A stretch of 64,000 nucleotides of DNA from Azovibrio restrictus DSM 23866 (GTDB taxonomy: Bacteria; Pseudomonadota; Gammaproteobacteria; Burkholderiales; Rhodocyclaceae), in assembly GCF_000429665.1 (NCBI RefSeq), contig NZ_AUCH01000016.1:62001-126000 (forward strand). The letters run 5' to 3'. The translations under genes and the position numbers were made by a program. Shown here piece by piece: positions 1 through 10,435 of this stretch. The first letter of the stretch is position 1; each line of letters starts with the position of its first letter. The notes beneath the pieces are model-generated. The model did not search any database and was not told the DNA's origin. It was given only the letters and a program-made list of their open reading frames with translations.

Positions 1-348
1 GTGCCGGCCTGCGACCTGAACCAGGGGCCCTGCCGGGTGGCCCTGCCCGGGGGCGGCCACCTGGTGGCGGAGATTTCCCCCTGGCCGATTCCCGTGCTCA
101 AGCCCCTGAGCGTCAAGGTTTCCCTGGAGGGCTATGAGGCCAGCGCGGTGCTGCTCGATTTTTCCGGGGTGGAAATGGACATGGGCTTCAATCAGGTGAG
201 CCTGGAAGCCGGCCCCCGGGGCCAGTTCTCCGGCCGGGGCAACCTGCCCGTCTGCGTCACCGGGCGCATGCGCTGGCAGGCCAGTTTCATCCTCCAGGGC
301 CCCGGGGGCCGCCTGGCGGTTCCCTTTCATTTCGATTCTGGTTCCTGA
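1..348 (+). CDS. Hypothetical protein, probably 5'-truncated by the window edge
   Basis: The frame is open from the first base to a TGA at 346-348. The GTG at base 1 could be a start by chance, but no upstream sequence is visible, so this is best read as the C-terminal 115 residues of a longer protein. The visible part starts with a Cys-containing segment (CDLNQGPCR) and continues as alternating hydrophobic and polar stretches typical of a small all-beta exported domain, with a second Cys in LPVCVTGRMRW. The two N-terminal Cys suggest a lipoprotein or a disulfide in the periplasm; this is inference. I do not recognise the family. A secreted Rap1a-like gene follows 18 bases downstream on the same strand. 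Confidence 0.6.
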   Translation: MPACDLNQGPCRVALPGGGHLVAEISPWPIPVLKPLSVKVSLEGYEASAVLLDFSGVEMDMGFNQVSLEAGPRGQFSGRGNLPVCVTGRMRWQASFILQGPGGRLAVPFHFDSGS

Positions 349-366
349 ACCAGGGAGGTCTGTTCC

Positions 367-765
367 ATGGACATGCGCCATTTTCTTCTCACCTGTCTGT
401 GCGCCCTGCCCCTGGCCGTCCAGGCCTATTCGGGGCCGGAGCTCCAGGAGGATTGCCTGGCGGCGGAGCAGCTGCTCACCGGGCAGAAAAGCACCGACAT
501 CTTCCACTCCGTCAAGAGCAGCCGCTGCCTCACCTACCTGGATGGCTTCCTGGACGGATACGGCATCGGTGACCGGCTGGCCGACAAGGTGGGGGTGCGC
601 CTCAACGCCTTCTGCGCCCCCCGGGGGCAGGAGGACAGAATCCGCCTGGTGCGTGCCGTCCTGGCCTACCTGGACCGGCAGCCCCCGTTTCCCAAGGACA
701 GCGAGATCGGCGCCGCCCAGGTGGTAGGGGCCGCCTTCAGCAAGACTTTTGCCTGCAAGGAATAG
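367..765 (+). CDS. Rap1a/Tai-family secreted protein
   Basis: A 132-residue protein with a clear signal peptide (hydrophobic residues 6-18, likely cleavage after VQA at residue 20). The mature part has four cysteines (30, 54, 83, 130), enough for two disulfides, and the CLTYLDGFLDGYG segment characteristic of the Rap1a/Tai domain. In Serratia that domain gives periplasmic immunity proteins against type VI amidase effectors. No effector or secretion gene is visible here, so an immunity role cannot be claimed; many betaproteobacterial genomes carry such domains as orphans. It may be co-transcribed with the upstream hypothetical gene (18-base gap). The stop is 34 bases before the Mn2+ riboswitch. 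Confidence 0.7.
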   Translation: MDMRHFLLTCLCALPLAVQAYSGPELQEDCLAAEQLLTGQKSTDIFHSVKSSRCLTYLDGFLDGYGIGDRLADKVGVRLNAFCAPRGQEDRIRLVRAVLAYLDRQPPFPKDSEIGAAQVVGAAFSKTFACKE

Positions 766-799
766 ACGCCCGGCGGCGAAGTCCGTAGAATCCGCCCCC

Positions 800-910
800 G
801 TCATTGGGGAGTAGCCGCCACTCATCGCGCAGTGGGCCCGTGTCAACAGACTTGCCCGCCGGCTTCCGGGGGCATGGCACCGGCGGTTTCGACTTGGCAA
901 GACCTTTGAC
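800..910 (+). ncRNA. yybP-ykoY manganese riboswitch aptamer
   Basis: The leader of the downstream Mn2+ exporter has the conserved blocks of this class in order: GGGGAGTAG at 806-814, GTCAACAGACTTG around 842-854, and GGCAAGACCTTTGAC at 896-910. GTCA at 800-803 can pair with TGAC at 907-910 to close P1. The same TGAC starts a downstream hairpin (907-945), so P1 and that hairpin are mutually exclusive, as expected for an expression platform. The class is known to bind Mn2+ and to switch on exporters such as MntP and UPF0016 proteins. Confidence 0.9.
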
Positions 911-945
911 CATGCACCGCCGCTGGGCCGGGGTGTGCGTGGTCA
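907..945 (+). promoter_or_regulatory. Expression-platform hairpin of the Mn riboswitch
   Basis: TGACCA (907-912) pairs with TGGTCA (940-945), extended by TGCACC pairing with GGTGTG and a small bulge. The 5' arm reuses the last bases of the aptamer P1 stem, so only one of the two helices can form. There is no U-tract after it, so control is more likely translational or Rho-linked than by an intrinsic terminator. The start codon of the exporter is 30 bases downstream. Confidence 0.6.
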
Positions 946-974
946 TTGGTATTCTGCCGGCCCGGAGCTCATTC

Positions 975-1550
975 ATGGACGCGTTCCTGATCGCCACCGG
1001 TATCGTGGCCCTGGCCGAAATCGGCGACAAAACCCAACTGCTTTCCTTCGTGCTGGCGGCCCGCTATCAGCGGCCCTGGCCCATCATCTTCGGCATCCTC
1101 GTGGCCACCCTGGCCAATCACGCCCTGGCTGGCGCCGTGGGCAGCTGGCTCACCGGCCTGCTGGGGCCGGACGTGCTGCGCTGGGTTCTCGGGGTTTCCT
1201 TCCTGCTCATGGCGGGCTGGATGCTGATTCCCGACAAGCTGGACGAGGACGAGGCCAACGTGGCACCCCGTTTCGGGGTGTTCGGCACTACCCTGATCGC
1301 CTTCTTCCTGGCCGAGATGGGGGACAAGACCCAGGTGGCCACCGTGGCCCTGGCGGCCCAGTACTCGGACTTTCTCATGGTGGTGGCCGGCACCACCGCC
1401 GGCATGATGCTCGCCAATGTGCCGGCGGTGCTGGTGGGCGACAAGCTGGCCGCCCGCCTGCCGGTGCGCCTGATGCATGCCATTGCCGCAGTGATCTTCG
1501 CGGCCCTGGGGCTGTACGCCCTGTTCAGTCAGGGCCTGCCGGGGCTGTGA
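975..1550 (+). CDS. mneA: TMEM165/GDT1 (UPF0016) family Mn2+ exporter
   Basis: A 191-residue membrane protein with the two family signatures ExGD(K/R)T: EIGDKT at residues 15-20 and EMGDKT at 114-119, each in a hydrophobic helix. This internal duplication forms the cation path in the family; six membrane helices are expected. Bacterial members (MneA of Vibrio) export Mn2+, and the riboswitch immediately upstream supports Mn2+ as the substrate here. I chose the ATG at 975 because it starts directly before the first conserved helix. The longer frame from 804 would translate the riboswitch itself. The gene is monocistronic and convergent with the DUF3829 gene. Confidence 0.9.
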   Translation: MDAFLIATGIVALAEIGDKTQLLSFVLAARYQRPWPIIFGILVATLANHALAGAVGSWLTGLLGPDVLRWVLGVSFLLMAGWMLIPDKLDEDEANVAPRFGVFGTTLIAFFLAEMGDKTQVATVALAAQYSDFLMVVAGTTAGMMLANVPAVLVGDKLAARLPVRLMHAIAAVIFAALGLYALFSQGLPGL

Positions 1551-1556
1551 GCGGGG

Positions 1557-1574
1557 CCGGAGCCCCGGCTCCGG
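1557..1574. terminator. GC-rich hairpin between convergent genes
   Basis: CCGGAGC (1557-1563) pairs with GCTCCGG (1568-1574) in the 24-base gap between the Mn2+ exporter and the convergent lipoprotein gene. No T-tract follows on either strand, so it is at best a weak or Rho-assisted terminator. Confidence 0.4.
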
Positions 1575-2600
1575 TCACAGCTTGTTGCTGCGTTCCACCA
1601 GGGTGTTGTAAGTCTTCAGGGCCTTGCCCGGGCTGCCTTCCACCATCCAGTCGCTGCCGGGTTTGAGCATCATCTGCTCGCCGGTGGAGTAGGGCACCTG
1701 GTCCCGGACCCGGCGCACCCGCTCCTTGGCCGCCTTGCGGAAGTCCTCGCTGGCCTGGCTGAAGAAGGACCAGTTGTGGGCGCTCATGCCCTCCGCCGGC
1801 TGGGCCTTGAGCTGGGCCAGCAGTTCGTCGGTGATCTTTTCATAGGCGGCCAGCCGGGTTGCCGCCTGGTCGGCCGGAAAACTCTCCTCCCCGAGCATGC
1901 GGATCAGCAGCTTGGCCTCGTGCATGGTGGCCATGTGCAGGTAGGGCAGCTGGCGCCCCTCTTCCTTCTCCAGGCGCTGCATCTGGGCTTCCAGGCGTTT
2001 GTCGTTTTCCAGCTCGATGGCGTCGGAGAACTTGCCGCTGGCGGCCATGAAGCTTTCCATGGCGGCTTTCAGGCGGGGATGCAGGGCCTTCCCCTGGGCG
2101 AACTGGTCATCCTTGTAATTTTCCCGGTCGTAGTAACGGTGGGCTTCGATGACCAGGGGCTGGAGTTGGTCCAGGGCTTCCATATAGGCCTTGCCGGCCC
2201 CGTCCAGGGCCAGGGCGGGGCTCATCCCGGCCGCCTGGCCGAACTGGGTCCGGCAGTTGCCGAGCTTCTGCTCCGGGCCGATTTCGTACAGTCCATAGAC
2301 CACGACTTCCTTGCCCGTGGGGCCGGCCTGCATGTCCTTGATCCAGGAGCTGTAGCGCCGGATGCTGTCGTGCACCCTGCCATCCAGGTCGTTGTAGCAG
2401 TCGATGTAGATGCCCAGCTTCTGGTCCAGGCCGCCGGGGGCTTCCGCTGGCTTGGCCGGAGCGGCGGCCTCCTGGGCGGCGGCAGCCGGGACGGAGTTTT
2501 CGGCGGCCGGGGGCTCGTCCCTGGAGCAGGCGCCCAGCTGGGCAGCCAGGAACAGGCCCAGCAACAGGGCCAGGGCCGGGTGGCGAAGGGGGGAAGTCAT
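1575..2600 (-). CDS. DUF3829 family lipoprotein
   Basis: A 341-residue lipoprotein precursor: hydrophobic signal segment (about 8-21) and lipobox LGAC with the modified Cys at 25. An Ala/Pro/Glu-rich linker of about 35 residues is followed by a mostly helical domain (about 60-341) resembling the DUF3829/YiiG family, with a conserved IDCYNDLDGRVHDSIRRY start. The family's function is unknown; the lipobox indicates membrane anchoring facing the periplasm. It stands alone, convergent with the Mn2+ exporter, and its start is backed by a short upstream region before tRNA-Leu. There is no evidence for a metal link beyond proximity. Confidence 0.75.
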   Translation of the reverse strand: MTSPLRHPALALLLGLFLAAQLGACSRDEPPAAENSVPAAAAQEAAAPAKPAEAPGGLDQKLGIYIDCYNDLDGRVHDSIRRYSSWIKDMQAGPTGKEVVVYGLYEIGPEQKLGNCRTQFGQAAGMSPALALDGAGKAYMEALDQLQPLVIEAHRYYDRENYKDDQFAQGKALHPRLKAAMESFMAASGKFSDAIELENDKRLEAQMQRLEKEEGRQLPYLHMATMHEAKLLIRMLGEESFPADQAATRLAAYEKITDELLAQLKAQPAEGMSAHNWSFFSQASEDFRKAAKERVRRVRDQVPYSTGEQMMLKPGSDWMVEGSPGKALKTYNTLVERSNKL

Positions 2601-2783
2601 CGGGGCTATCCTTTTGTCATGGAAAGGATGCGCATCCTAGCGGAATGTCGGCACGGCGGCCATCCCGGGCTTGCCGGTGTCAGGCGGGGAAGGGATGCTG
2701 GAAGGCTGGAAGCCCGGGGGGAATCCTGCGACAATGCGCGGCTTTCCCCGATGAAGGCCTGGGGAGAGGGATATGACCCTGAT

Positions 2784-2868
2784 TGGTGCCGGGAGAGGGA
2801 CTCGAACCCTCACACCTTGCGGCGGCGGATTTTGAATCCGCTGCGTCTACCGATTCCGCCATCCCGGC
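2784..2868 (-). tRNA. tRNA-Leu (anticodon CAA)
   Basis: Read on the minus strand from 2868, the acceptor arms GCCGGGA and TCCCGGC pair and an encoded CCA ends the gene. The anticodon loop TTCAAAA gives CAA (codon UUG). A long variable arm and a length of 85 nt fit a type II leucine tRNA. The T-arm GGTTCGAGTCC is present. Confidence 0.96.
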
Positions 2869-2919
2869 ACGGGAAGAGGGCGGATTATCCCTGAATCATC
2901 TCCGGGCTACAAGCTACCC

Positions 2920-3975
2920 TTGGCTACCTCGACACTGACTGTAGACGATTTTGATTTTGACCTGCCCGAGGCGCTGATCGCTCAGCATCCGGCCCGGGAG
3001 CGCACGGCCAGCCGCCTGCTGCACGTGGCTGGCGGCCAGCGCACGGACCGGGTTTTTGCCGACCTGCCCGGTCTCCTGGCGCCCGGTGACCTGCTGGTAT
3101 TCAACGATACCCGGGTGATCAAGGCCCGCCTGTTCGGCCGCAAGGAAACCGGGGGGCAGGTGGAGGTGATGCTGGAGCGCATCATCGACGCCCGCCACGC
3201 CCTGGCCCAGGTGCGGGCCAGCAAGTCGCCCAAGCCGGGCAGTCGCCTGCTGCTGGCCGATGACGCCTTTGTCCTGCGGGTGAGTGGCCGCGAGGAGAGC
3301 TTCTTCCAGCTGGAGCTGGAAGGGGAGGGGGACCTGTGGAGCCTGGCGGAAAGCCATGGCCGCCTGCCCCTGCCGCCCTACATCACCCACCTGCCCGAGG
3401 CCGAGGACGAAGCCCGCTACCAGACCGTCTATGCCCGCCATCCGGGGGCCGTGGCGGCACCCACGGCGGGGCTGCATTTCGATGAGGCGATGCTGGCCCG
3501 GCTGGCCTCCCTGGGGGTGGGCACCGCCCATCTGACCCTGCACGTGGGGGCGGGCACCTACCAGCCGGTGCGGGTGGAGCGCATCGACGAACACCGGATG
3601 CACGCCGAGTGCTACCAAGTGCCCGAGGCCACGGCCGAGGCGATCCGCCAGACCCGGGCCCGGGGCGGGCGGGTGGTGGCGGTGGGTACCACGTCCATGC
3701 GCACCCTGGAATCCGCCGCCTGCGGCCAGGGTCTGGTCCGGGCCGGGGCCGGGGAAACGGACATCTTCATCACTCCCGGTTACCGCTTCCAGGTGGTGGA
3801 CCGGCTCATCACCAATTTTCACCTGCCGCGCTCCACCCTCTTGATGCTGGTCTCCGCCTTCGCCGGCATGGAGCCGATCCGGGCGGCTTACGCCCACGCG
3901 GTGGCGCAGCGCTACCGCTTCTTCAGTTATGGGGACGCGATGCTGCTGGAGCGGCAGGACCCACCGGAGACCTGA
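2920..3975 (+). CDS. queA: S-adenosylmethionine:tRNA ribosyltransferase-isomerase
   Basis: QueA transfers the ribosyl part of SAM to preQ1-modified tRNA to make epoxyqueuosine. The 351-residue length matches the family, as do [15 protein letters not shown] near the start, [33 protein letters not shown] and the C-terminal [16 protein letters not shown]. No ATG lies near the expected N-terminus; TTG at 2920 is the best start and places the family's usual first residues about 8 codons in, so the true start could be slightly later. It opens a gene run with a YdhR-like gene (1-base gap), tgt, yajC, secD and secF, an arrangement common in proteobacteria that pairs queuosine synthesis with Sec. Confidence 0.95.
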   Translation: MATSTLTVDDFDFDLPEALIAQHPARERTASRLLHVAGGQRTDRVFADLPGLLAPGDLLVFNDTRVIKARLFGRKETGGQVEVMLERIIDARHALAQVRASKSPKPGSRLLLADDAFVLRVSGREESFFQLELEGEGDLWSLAESHGRLPLPPYITHLPEAEDEARYQTVYARHPGAVAAPTAGLHFDEAMLARLASLGVGTAHLTLHVGAGTYQPVRVERIDEHRMHAECYQVPEATAEAIRQTRARGGRVVAVGTTSMRTLESAACGQGLVRAGAGETDIFITPGYRFQVVDRLITNFHLPRSTLLMLVSAFAGMEPIRAAYAHAVAQRYRFFSYGDAMLLERQDPPET

Positions 3976-3976
3976 G

Positions 3977-5414
<1,438 letters not shown>

Positions 5415-5466
5415 AGGGGTGTTAGAATCCCGGCCTTCAAGAAATTTCGTTTAGGAGTACCCATCC

Positions 5467-5796
5467 ATGATTAGCATTGCCCACGCCCAGGACGCGGCTG
5501 CCGCCGCCGCCCAGCAACCCGGCTTCATGCAGTTCCTGCCCCTGATCCTGATGTTCGTGGTCATCTGGTTCCTGATGATCCGTCCCCAGATGAAGCGCGC
5601 CAAGGAGCACAAGGCCCTGGTCGAAGGCCTGCAGAAGGGCGACGAAGTGGTGACCCAGGGCGGCGTGGCCGGCCGTGTCACCAAGGTGGGCGAGGCCTAC
5701 ATCAGTGTCGAAGTCGCCGAAGGCACGGAAATGCTGGTGCAGCGTACCGCCGTCATGATCGTGCTGCCCAAGGGCACCCTGAAGTCCGCCCTCTGA
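5467..5796 (+). CDS. yajC: Sec translocon accessory protein YajC
   Basis: A 109-residue inner-membrane protein with one membrane helix (about 18-38, MQFLPLILMFVVIWFLMI) followed by RPQMKR and a small cytoplasmic domain (GDEVVTQGGVAGRVTKV), the standard YajC architecture. YajC associates with SecDF-YidC and supports protein export and membrane insertion. AGGAG lies upstream of the ATG. secD follows after about 100 bases. Length and motifs are normal. Confidence 0.95.
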   Translation: MISIAHAQDAAAAAAQQPGFMQFLPLILMFVVIWFLMIRPQMKRAKEHKALVEGLQKGDEVVTQGGVAGRVTKVGEAYISVEVAEGTEMLVQRTAVMIVLPKGTLKSAL

Positions 5797-5897
5797 TGCT
5801 CCGAACCTAAGCACGGGAATCCCTCCAGGGGATGGTGGCGCAGGCCCCATCCCCTTTTCCCGTTTTGTCGTTTCTGGATCTTCTTCCCAGGTTTCCC

Positions 5898-7766
5898 ATG
5901 AATCGCTATCCCCTCTGGAAATACATCACGGTGGCCGTGGCCCTGTTGATCGGTTTCGTCTATACCCTGCCCAACTTCTTTGGCGAGGCGCCGGCCGTGC
6001 AGGTTTCCTCCAACCGGGCCACCCTCAAGGTGGATGCCGGCGTCCTGCCCCGCGTCGAGGCCATCCTGCAGGAAGCCCAGGTGGCTCCGGACGGGATTTT
6101 CGTGGAGTCCAACGGCATCAAGGTGCGCCTGAAGGATACGGACACCCAGCTGAAGGCCAAGGATGCCCTGGAGAAGGCCTTCAATCCCGATCCGGCCAAT
6201 GCCGATTACGTGGTGGCCCTGAATCTGCTCACCGCTTCGCCCAAGTGGCTCACCGACATGGGCGCCCTGCCCATGTACCTGGGCCTGGACCTGCGCGGCG
6301 GGGTGCACTTCCTGCTGCAGGTGGACATGCCCGGGGCCCAGCAAAAGCGCCTGGATTCCATCGGCGCCGACCTGCGTACCCTGCTGCGCGACAAGAACCT
6401 GCGTCATGCGGGCATCAACCGGGACGGGGAGCGCATCCTCATCAACTTCCGCGATGGGCAAACCCGGGATCAGGCCCGGATCGTCATCGACAAGGACCTG
6501 GCCGAGCTCAACCTGGTGGAGCAAGGCAGCGGCGACAACCTGCGCCTGGTGGCGACCCTGAAGCCCGAATCCCTGGTGAAGCTGCGCGAATACGCGATCA
6601 AGCAGAACATCAACACCCTGCATAACCGGATCAACGAACTGGGAGTGGCCGAGCCGGTGATCGCCCAGCAAGGGGCGGACCGGATCGTGGTGCAGCTGCC
6701 CGGTGTCCAGGACACGGCCAAGGCCAAGGACATCCTGGGCCGCACCGCCACCCTGGAAATCCGTATGGTGGACGAGACCCCGGGCGCCCTGGAAGGGGCC
6801 CTGGCCGGCCAGGTGCCCTTCGGCACCGAGCTCTACAACGAGCGGGGCGGCGCGCCGGTTCTGGTGAAGAAGCAGGTGGTCCTGACTGGTGAGCGCCTTA
6901 CCGATGCCCAGGCCGGTTTCGACAGCCAGAACAATGAGCCCGCCGTGCATCTGACCCTGGACTCCGCCGGTGCCCGCATCTTCCGGGATGTGACCCGGGA
7001 CAACGTGGGCAAGCGCATGGCCATCCTGCTGATCGAGAAGGGCAAGGGTGAGGTGGTGACGGCCCCGGTGATCCGCACCGAGATCGGCGGCGGCCGGGTG
7101 CAGATTTCCGGCCGCATGACCACGAGCGAAGCCAACGACACGGCCCTGCTGCTGCGTGCCGGTTCCCTGGCGGCGCCCATGGAGATCATCGAGGAACGCA
7201 CCATCGGCCCCTCCCTGGGGGCGGAGAGCATCAAGCGGGGCTTCGATTCCACCCTCTGGGGCTTCGTCGCCATTGCCGTGTTCATGATCATCTACTACCA
7301 GGTGTTCGGCATGGTTTCGGTGGTCGCCCTGGCTTCCAACCTGCTCCTGCTGGTGGCCCTGCTGTCCCTGCTCCAGGCCACTCTGACCCTGCCCGGCATC
7401 GCCGCCATTGCCCTCACCCTGGGCATGGCCATCGACGCCAACGTGCTGATCAACGAGCGGGTGCGGGAAGAGCTGCGCAACGGCATGCCGCCCCAGGCGG
7501 CGATCACGGCCGGCTATGAGCGGGCCTTCGATACCATCCTGGACTCCAACATCACCACCCTGATTGCCGGCCTGGCCCTGCTGATCTTCGGCTCCGGCCC
7601 CGTGCGCGGCTTTGCCGTGGTGCACTGCCTGGGCATCCTCACCTCCATCTTCTCGGCGGTGGTGATCTCCCGCTCCCTGGTGAACCTGATTTACGGGCGC
7701 CAGAAGAAACTGACCAAGGTCTCCATCGGCCAGGTCTGGAAACCCGAAGCCGATACGACCAAGTAA
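5898..7766 (+). CDS. secD: Protein translocase subunit SecD
   Basis: SecD, with SecF, uses the proton motive force to pull exported proteins through SecYEG. The 622-residue product has an N-terminal membrane helix (MNRYPLWKYITVAVALLIGFVYTL, given here in part as NRYPLWK), a large periplasmic region including the P1 domain with LDLRGGVHFLLQVD, and six helices in total with TLGMAIDANVLINERVREEL in the membrane domain. The ATG at 5898 was preferred because the extra residues of the longer frame from 5832 are not family-like. secF starts 11 bases after the stop. Confidence 0.97.
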   Translation: MNRYPLWKYITVAVALLIGFVYTLPNFFGEAPAVQVSSNRATLKVDAGVLPRVEAILQEAQVAPDGIFVESNGIKVRLKDTDTQLKAKDALEKAFNPDPANADYVVALNLLTASPKWLTDMGALPMYLGLDLRGGVHFLLQVDMPGAQQKRLDSIGADLRTLLRDKNLRHAGINRDGERILINFRDGQTRDQARIVIDKDLAELNLVEQGSGDNLRLVATLKPESLVKLREYAIKQNINTLHNRINELGVAEPVIAQQGADRIVVQLPGVQDTAKAKDILGRTATLEIRMVDETPGALEGALAGQVPFGTELYNERGGAPVLVKKQVVLTGERLTDAQAGFDSQNNEPAVHLTLDSAGARIFRDVTRDNVGKRMAILLIEKGKGEVVTAPVIRTEIGGGRVQISGRMTTSEANDTALLLRAGSLAAPMEIIEERTIGPSLGAESIKRGFDSTLWGFVAIAVFMIIYYQVFGMVSVVALASNLLLLVALLSLLQATLTLPGIAAIALTLGMAIDANVLINERVREELRNGMPPQAAITAGYERAFDTILDSNITTLIAGLALLIFGSGPVRGFAVVHCLGILTSIFSAVVISRSLVNLIYGRQKKLTKVSIGQVWKPEADTTK

Positions 7767-7777
7767 GGGAAAGCATC

Positions 7778-8746
7778 ATGGAACTGTTCCGCATCAAAAA
7801 AGACATTCCCTTCATGCGCCATGCGCTGGTGTTCAACATCATCTCGCTGGTCACCTTCCTGCTGGCCGTGTTCTTCCTGGCCACCCGGGGCCTGCATCTG
7901 TCGGTGGAATTCACCGGCGGCACCCTGGTGGAAGTGCAGTACGAGCAGACCGCCGACCTGGAAAAGGTCCGTGCCGCCCTGGGCAAGGCCGGTTATTCCG
8001 ACTTCGCCGTGCAGAACTTCGGTTCTTCCCGGGATGTGCTGATCCGCATGCCCCTGAAGAACAGCGAGGGCCAGGCTGCGGCCGAACAGGGCACGGCCCG
8101 CCAGGGCGAACAGGTGATGGCGGCCCTGGAGGCTGAGGCCCCGGGGGCCCAGCTGCGCCGGGTGGAGTTCGTCGGTCCCCAGGTGGGCAAGGAGCTGGCC
8201 GAGAACGGCGCCATGGCCCTGATGCTGGTGATCGTCGGCATCATGGTTTATCTGGCCTTCCGTTTCGAGTGGCGCTTCTCGGTTTCCGCCATCATCGCCA
8301 ACCTCCACGACGTGATCATCATCCTGGGCTTCTTCGCCTTCTTCCAGTGGGAGTTTTCCCTGTCCGTGCTGGCGGCGGTGCTGGCCGTGCTGGGTTACTC
8401 GGTTAATGAGTCGGTGGTGGTTTTCGACCGGGTCCGGGAAACCTTCAAGAAGGTGCGCGGCATGAACACGCCCCAGGTCCTGGACCACGCCATCACCAGC
8501 ACCATTTCCCGCACCGTGATCACCCACGGCTCCACCCAGATCATGGTGCTCTCCATGCTGCTGTTCGGGGGCGAGACCCTGCATTACTTCTCCATGGCGC
8601 TCACCATCGGCATCTGCTTCGGCATCTACTCTTCGGTGCTGGTGGCTTCGCCCCTGGTGATGTGGCTGGGGGTCTCCCGGGAGCAGTTCGTCAAGCCGCC
8701 CAAGGCCAAGGACCCCAATGTCACCGAGGACGGTGCCTGCGTCTGA
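7778..8746 (+). CDS. secF: Protein translocase subunit SecF
   Basis: A 322-residue partner of SecD with the same RND-like fold: membrane helix near residues 15-35, VEFTGGTLVEVQY at the start of the periplasmic domain, and the conserved VLGYSVNESVVVFDRVRE motif in the membrane domain (E. coli has GYSLNDSIVVSDRIRE). Six helices are expected. It closes the queA-secF run. The GC-rich hairpin after the stop (8755-8774) may end the transcript. Confidence 0.97.
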   Translation: MELFRIKKDIPFMRHALVFNIISLVTFLLAVFFLATRGLHLSVEFTGGTLVEVQYEQTADLEKVRAALGKAGYSDFAVQNFGSSRDVLIRMPLKNSEGQAAAEQGTARQGEQVMAALEAEAPGAQLRRVEFVGPQVGKELAENGAMALMLVIVGIMVYLAFRFEWRFSVSAIIANLHDVIIILGFFAFFQWEFSLSVLAAVLAVLGYSVNESVVVFDRVRETFKKVRGMNTPQVLDHAITSTISRTVITHGSTQIMVLSMLLFGGETLHYFSMALTIGICFGIYSSVLVASPLVMWLGVSREQFVKPPKAKDPNVTEDGACV

Positions 8747-8754
8747 TCCCGGCT

Positions 8755-8774
8755 GGGGCGGCCCCGGCCGCCCC
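8755..8774 (+). terminator. Weak terminator hairpin after secF
   Basis: GGGGCGG (8755-8761) pairs with CCGCCCC (8768-8774). There is no T-tract after the stem, so termination may need Rho. Confidence 0.4.
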
Positions 8775-8843
8775 GCCCGTTGCAATGTTTAGCGCGCGTC
8801 CAGCATGGCCCCTGGCCCAGGGGACGCGAGCAGAGAGTCCTTG

Positions 8844-10322
8844 ATGTTTGAGTTCATCAATTCCCTGAACGGCTGGGTGTTGTTCAGCCTGATCACGGCG
8901 GTGCTGTTCGTGCTGGCCTTCGAGTTCATCAACGGCTTCCACGACACCGCCAACGCGGTGGCCACGGTCATCTATACCAAGGCCATGCCTCCCTACCTGG
9001 CCGTATTCTGTTCCGGCGTCTTCAATTTTCTGGGGGTGCTGCTGGGCGGGGTCGGGGTGGCCTACGCCATCGTGCATCTGCTGCCGGTGGAACTCCTGAT
9101 CGACGTGGATACCGGGCGCGGACTGGCCATGGTGTTTTCCCTGCTGGCGGCGGCCATCGCCTGGAATCTGGGCACCTGGTACTTCGGCATTCCCGCTTCC
9201 AGTTCCCATACCCTGATCGGCTCCATTCTCGGGGTGGGGCTGGCCAATGCCCTGATCACCGAGACTTCGGTGGCCGAGGGGATCAACTGGCAGAAGGCCA
9301 TCGACATCGCCATTTCCCTGGTGCTTTCGCCGATGGCGGGCTTCCTGGTGGCGGCCCTGCTGCTCCTGGCCCTGAAATGGTGGCGTCCCGCCTCGTCCAT
9401 GCATGTGACTCCGGACCTGCGCAAGCAGGGGGTGGGCAAGAAGCATCCGCCGTTCTGGAACCGCATGGTGCTGGTGGTTTCCGCCATGGCGGTGAGCTTC
9501 GTGCACGGCTCCAATGACGGGCAGAAGGGGATAGGCCTGATCATGCTGGTGCTGATCGGGATCGTCCCCACCCAGTTCGTGCTCAACCTCAACAGCACCG
9601 CCTACGAGATCAGCCGGACCCGGGATGCGGCCCTGCACCTGCAGGAGTTCTACGGGCGCAACGCCGACACCCTGGCCGAGTACCTGGCCCTGGGCAAATC
9701 CAATGGCACGGATCTGCCGGCCCGCTTCCGCTGCGATCCCACCCAGACGGAACTGACCATCGCGGCCCTGCTGCGCAGCCTGGAACAGGTGCATCGCTAT
9801 GAGGACCTGGAGCCCCGGGCCCGGGTGGATGTGCGCCGTTACCTGCTCTGCCTGGACGACACGGCGCGCAAGGTGAGCAAGCTCGATACCCTGCCGGCGG
9901 CGGAAAAGCGCGATCTGCTGAAACTGCGCAAGGACATCACGGCCACCACTGAATACGCGCCCTTCTGGGTCATTCTCGCCATCGCCCTGGCCCTGGGCGT
10001 GGGCACCATGATCGGCTGGCGGCGCGTGGTGCTGACCGTGGGGGAGAAGATCGGCAAGCAGGGCATGACCTACGCCCAGGGCATGAGCGCCCAGGTCACG
10101 GCGGCCATGGCCATCGGCATGGCCAACATCTTCAGCCTGCCCGTGTCCACCACCCACGTGCTGTCTTCCGGGGTAGCCGGGACCATGGTGGCCAACCGCA
10201 GCGGGCTCCAAGGCAGCACCGTGCACAACATCCTGCTGGCCTGGGTGCTGACCCTGCCCATTTCCATGGGGCTGGCGGCGGGCATCTACTGGGCCGCTTC
10301 CCGGCTGCTGGTGGCTTCCTGA
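8844..10322 (+). CDS. pitA: Low-affinity inorganic phosphate transporter, PiT family
   Basis: A 492-residue membrane protein close to the length of E. coli PitA (499). It has both PiT repeats: GFHDTANAVATVIYTKAM near residues 32-49 and SFVHGSNDGQKGIGLIML in the second half, the signature phosphate/metal-phosphate symport motifs. About ten membrane helices are split by a cytoplasmic loop (about residues 255-370) rich in charged residues. PitA-type carriers co-transport metal-phosphate with protons. The ATG at 8844 gives MFEFINSLNGWVLF, directly before helix 1; the longer frame from 8805 adds a non-membrane tail. No phoU-like partner is adjacent. Confidence 0.93.
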   Translation: MFEFINSLNGWVLFSLITAVLFVLAFEFINGFHDTANAVATVIYTKAMPPYLAVFCSGVFNFLGVLLGGVGVAYAIVHLLPVELLIDVDTGRGLAMVFSLLAAAIAWNLGTWYFGIPASSSHTLIGSILGVGLANALITETSVAEGINWQKAIDIAISLVLSPMAGFLVAALLLLALKWWRPASSMHVTPDLRKQGVGKKHPPFWNRMVLVVSAMAVSFVHGSNDGQKGIGLIMLVLIGIVPTQFVLNLNSTAYEISRTRDAALHLQEFYGRNADTLAEYLALGKSNGTDLPARFRCDPTQTELTIAALLRSLEQVHRYEDLEPRARVDVRRYLLCLDDTARKVSKLDTLPAAEKRDLLKLRKDITATTEYAPFWVILAIALALGVGTMIGWRRVVLTVGEKIGKQGMTYAQGMSAQVTAAMAIGMANIFSLPVSTTHVLSSGVAGTMVANRSGLQGSTVHNILLAWVLTLPISMGLAAGIYWAASRLLVAS

Positions 10323-10435
10323 GCCAGTTTGTTACCGGGTTTTGCTGCCTGCCTCCGCCGGCATGACTTGCGGGTATGCTGGCGCCCTGTTGCCGCGCCG
10401 TACCGTCTGGCGCGGCAGGATTTAGGAGAATGAGC

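Noticed and set aside
804..974. N-terminal extension of the Mn2+ exporter
   Set aside because: It translates the riboswitch aptamer; the family starts at the ATG at 975.
5697..7625. Long minus-strand frame of 642 codons opposite secD
   Set aside because: Low-complexity His/Gly/Gln-rich composition, no motif, and fully covered by secD on the other strand.
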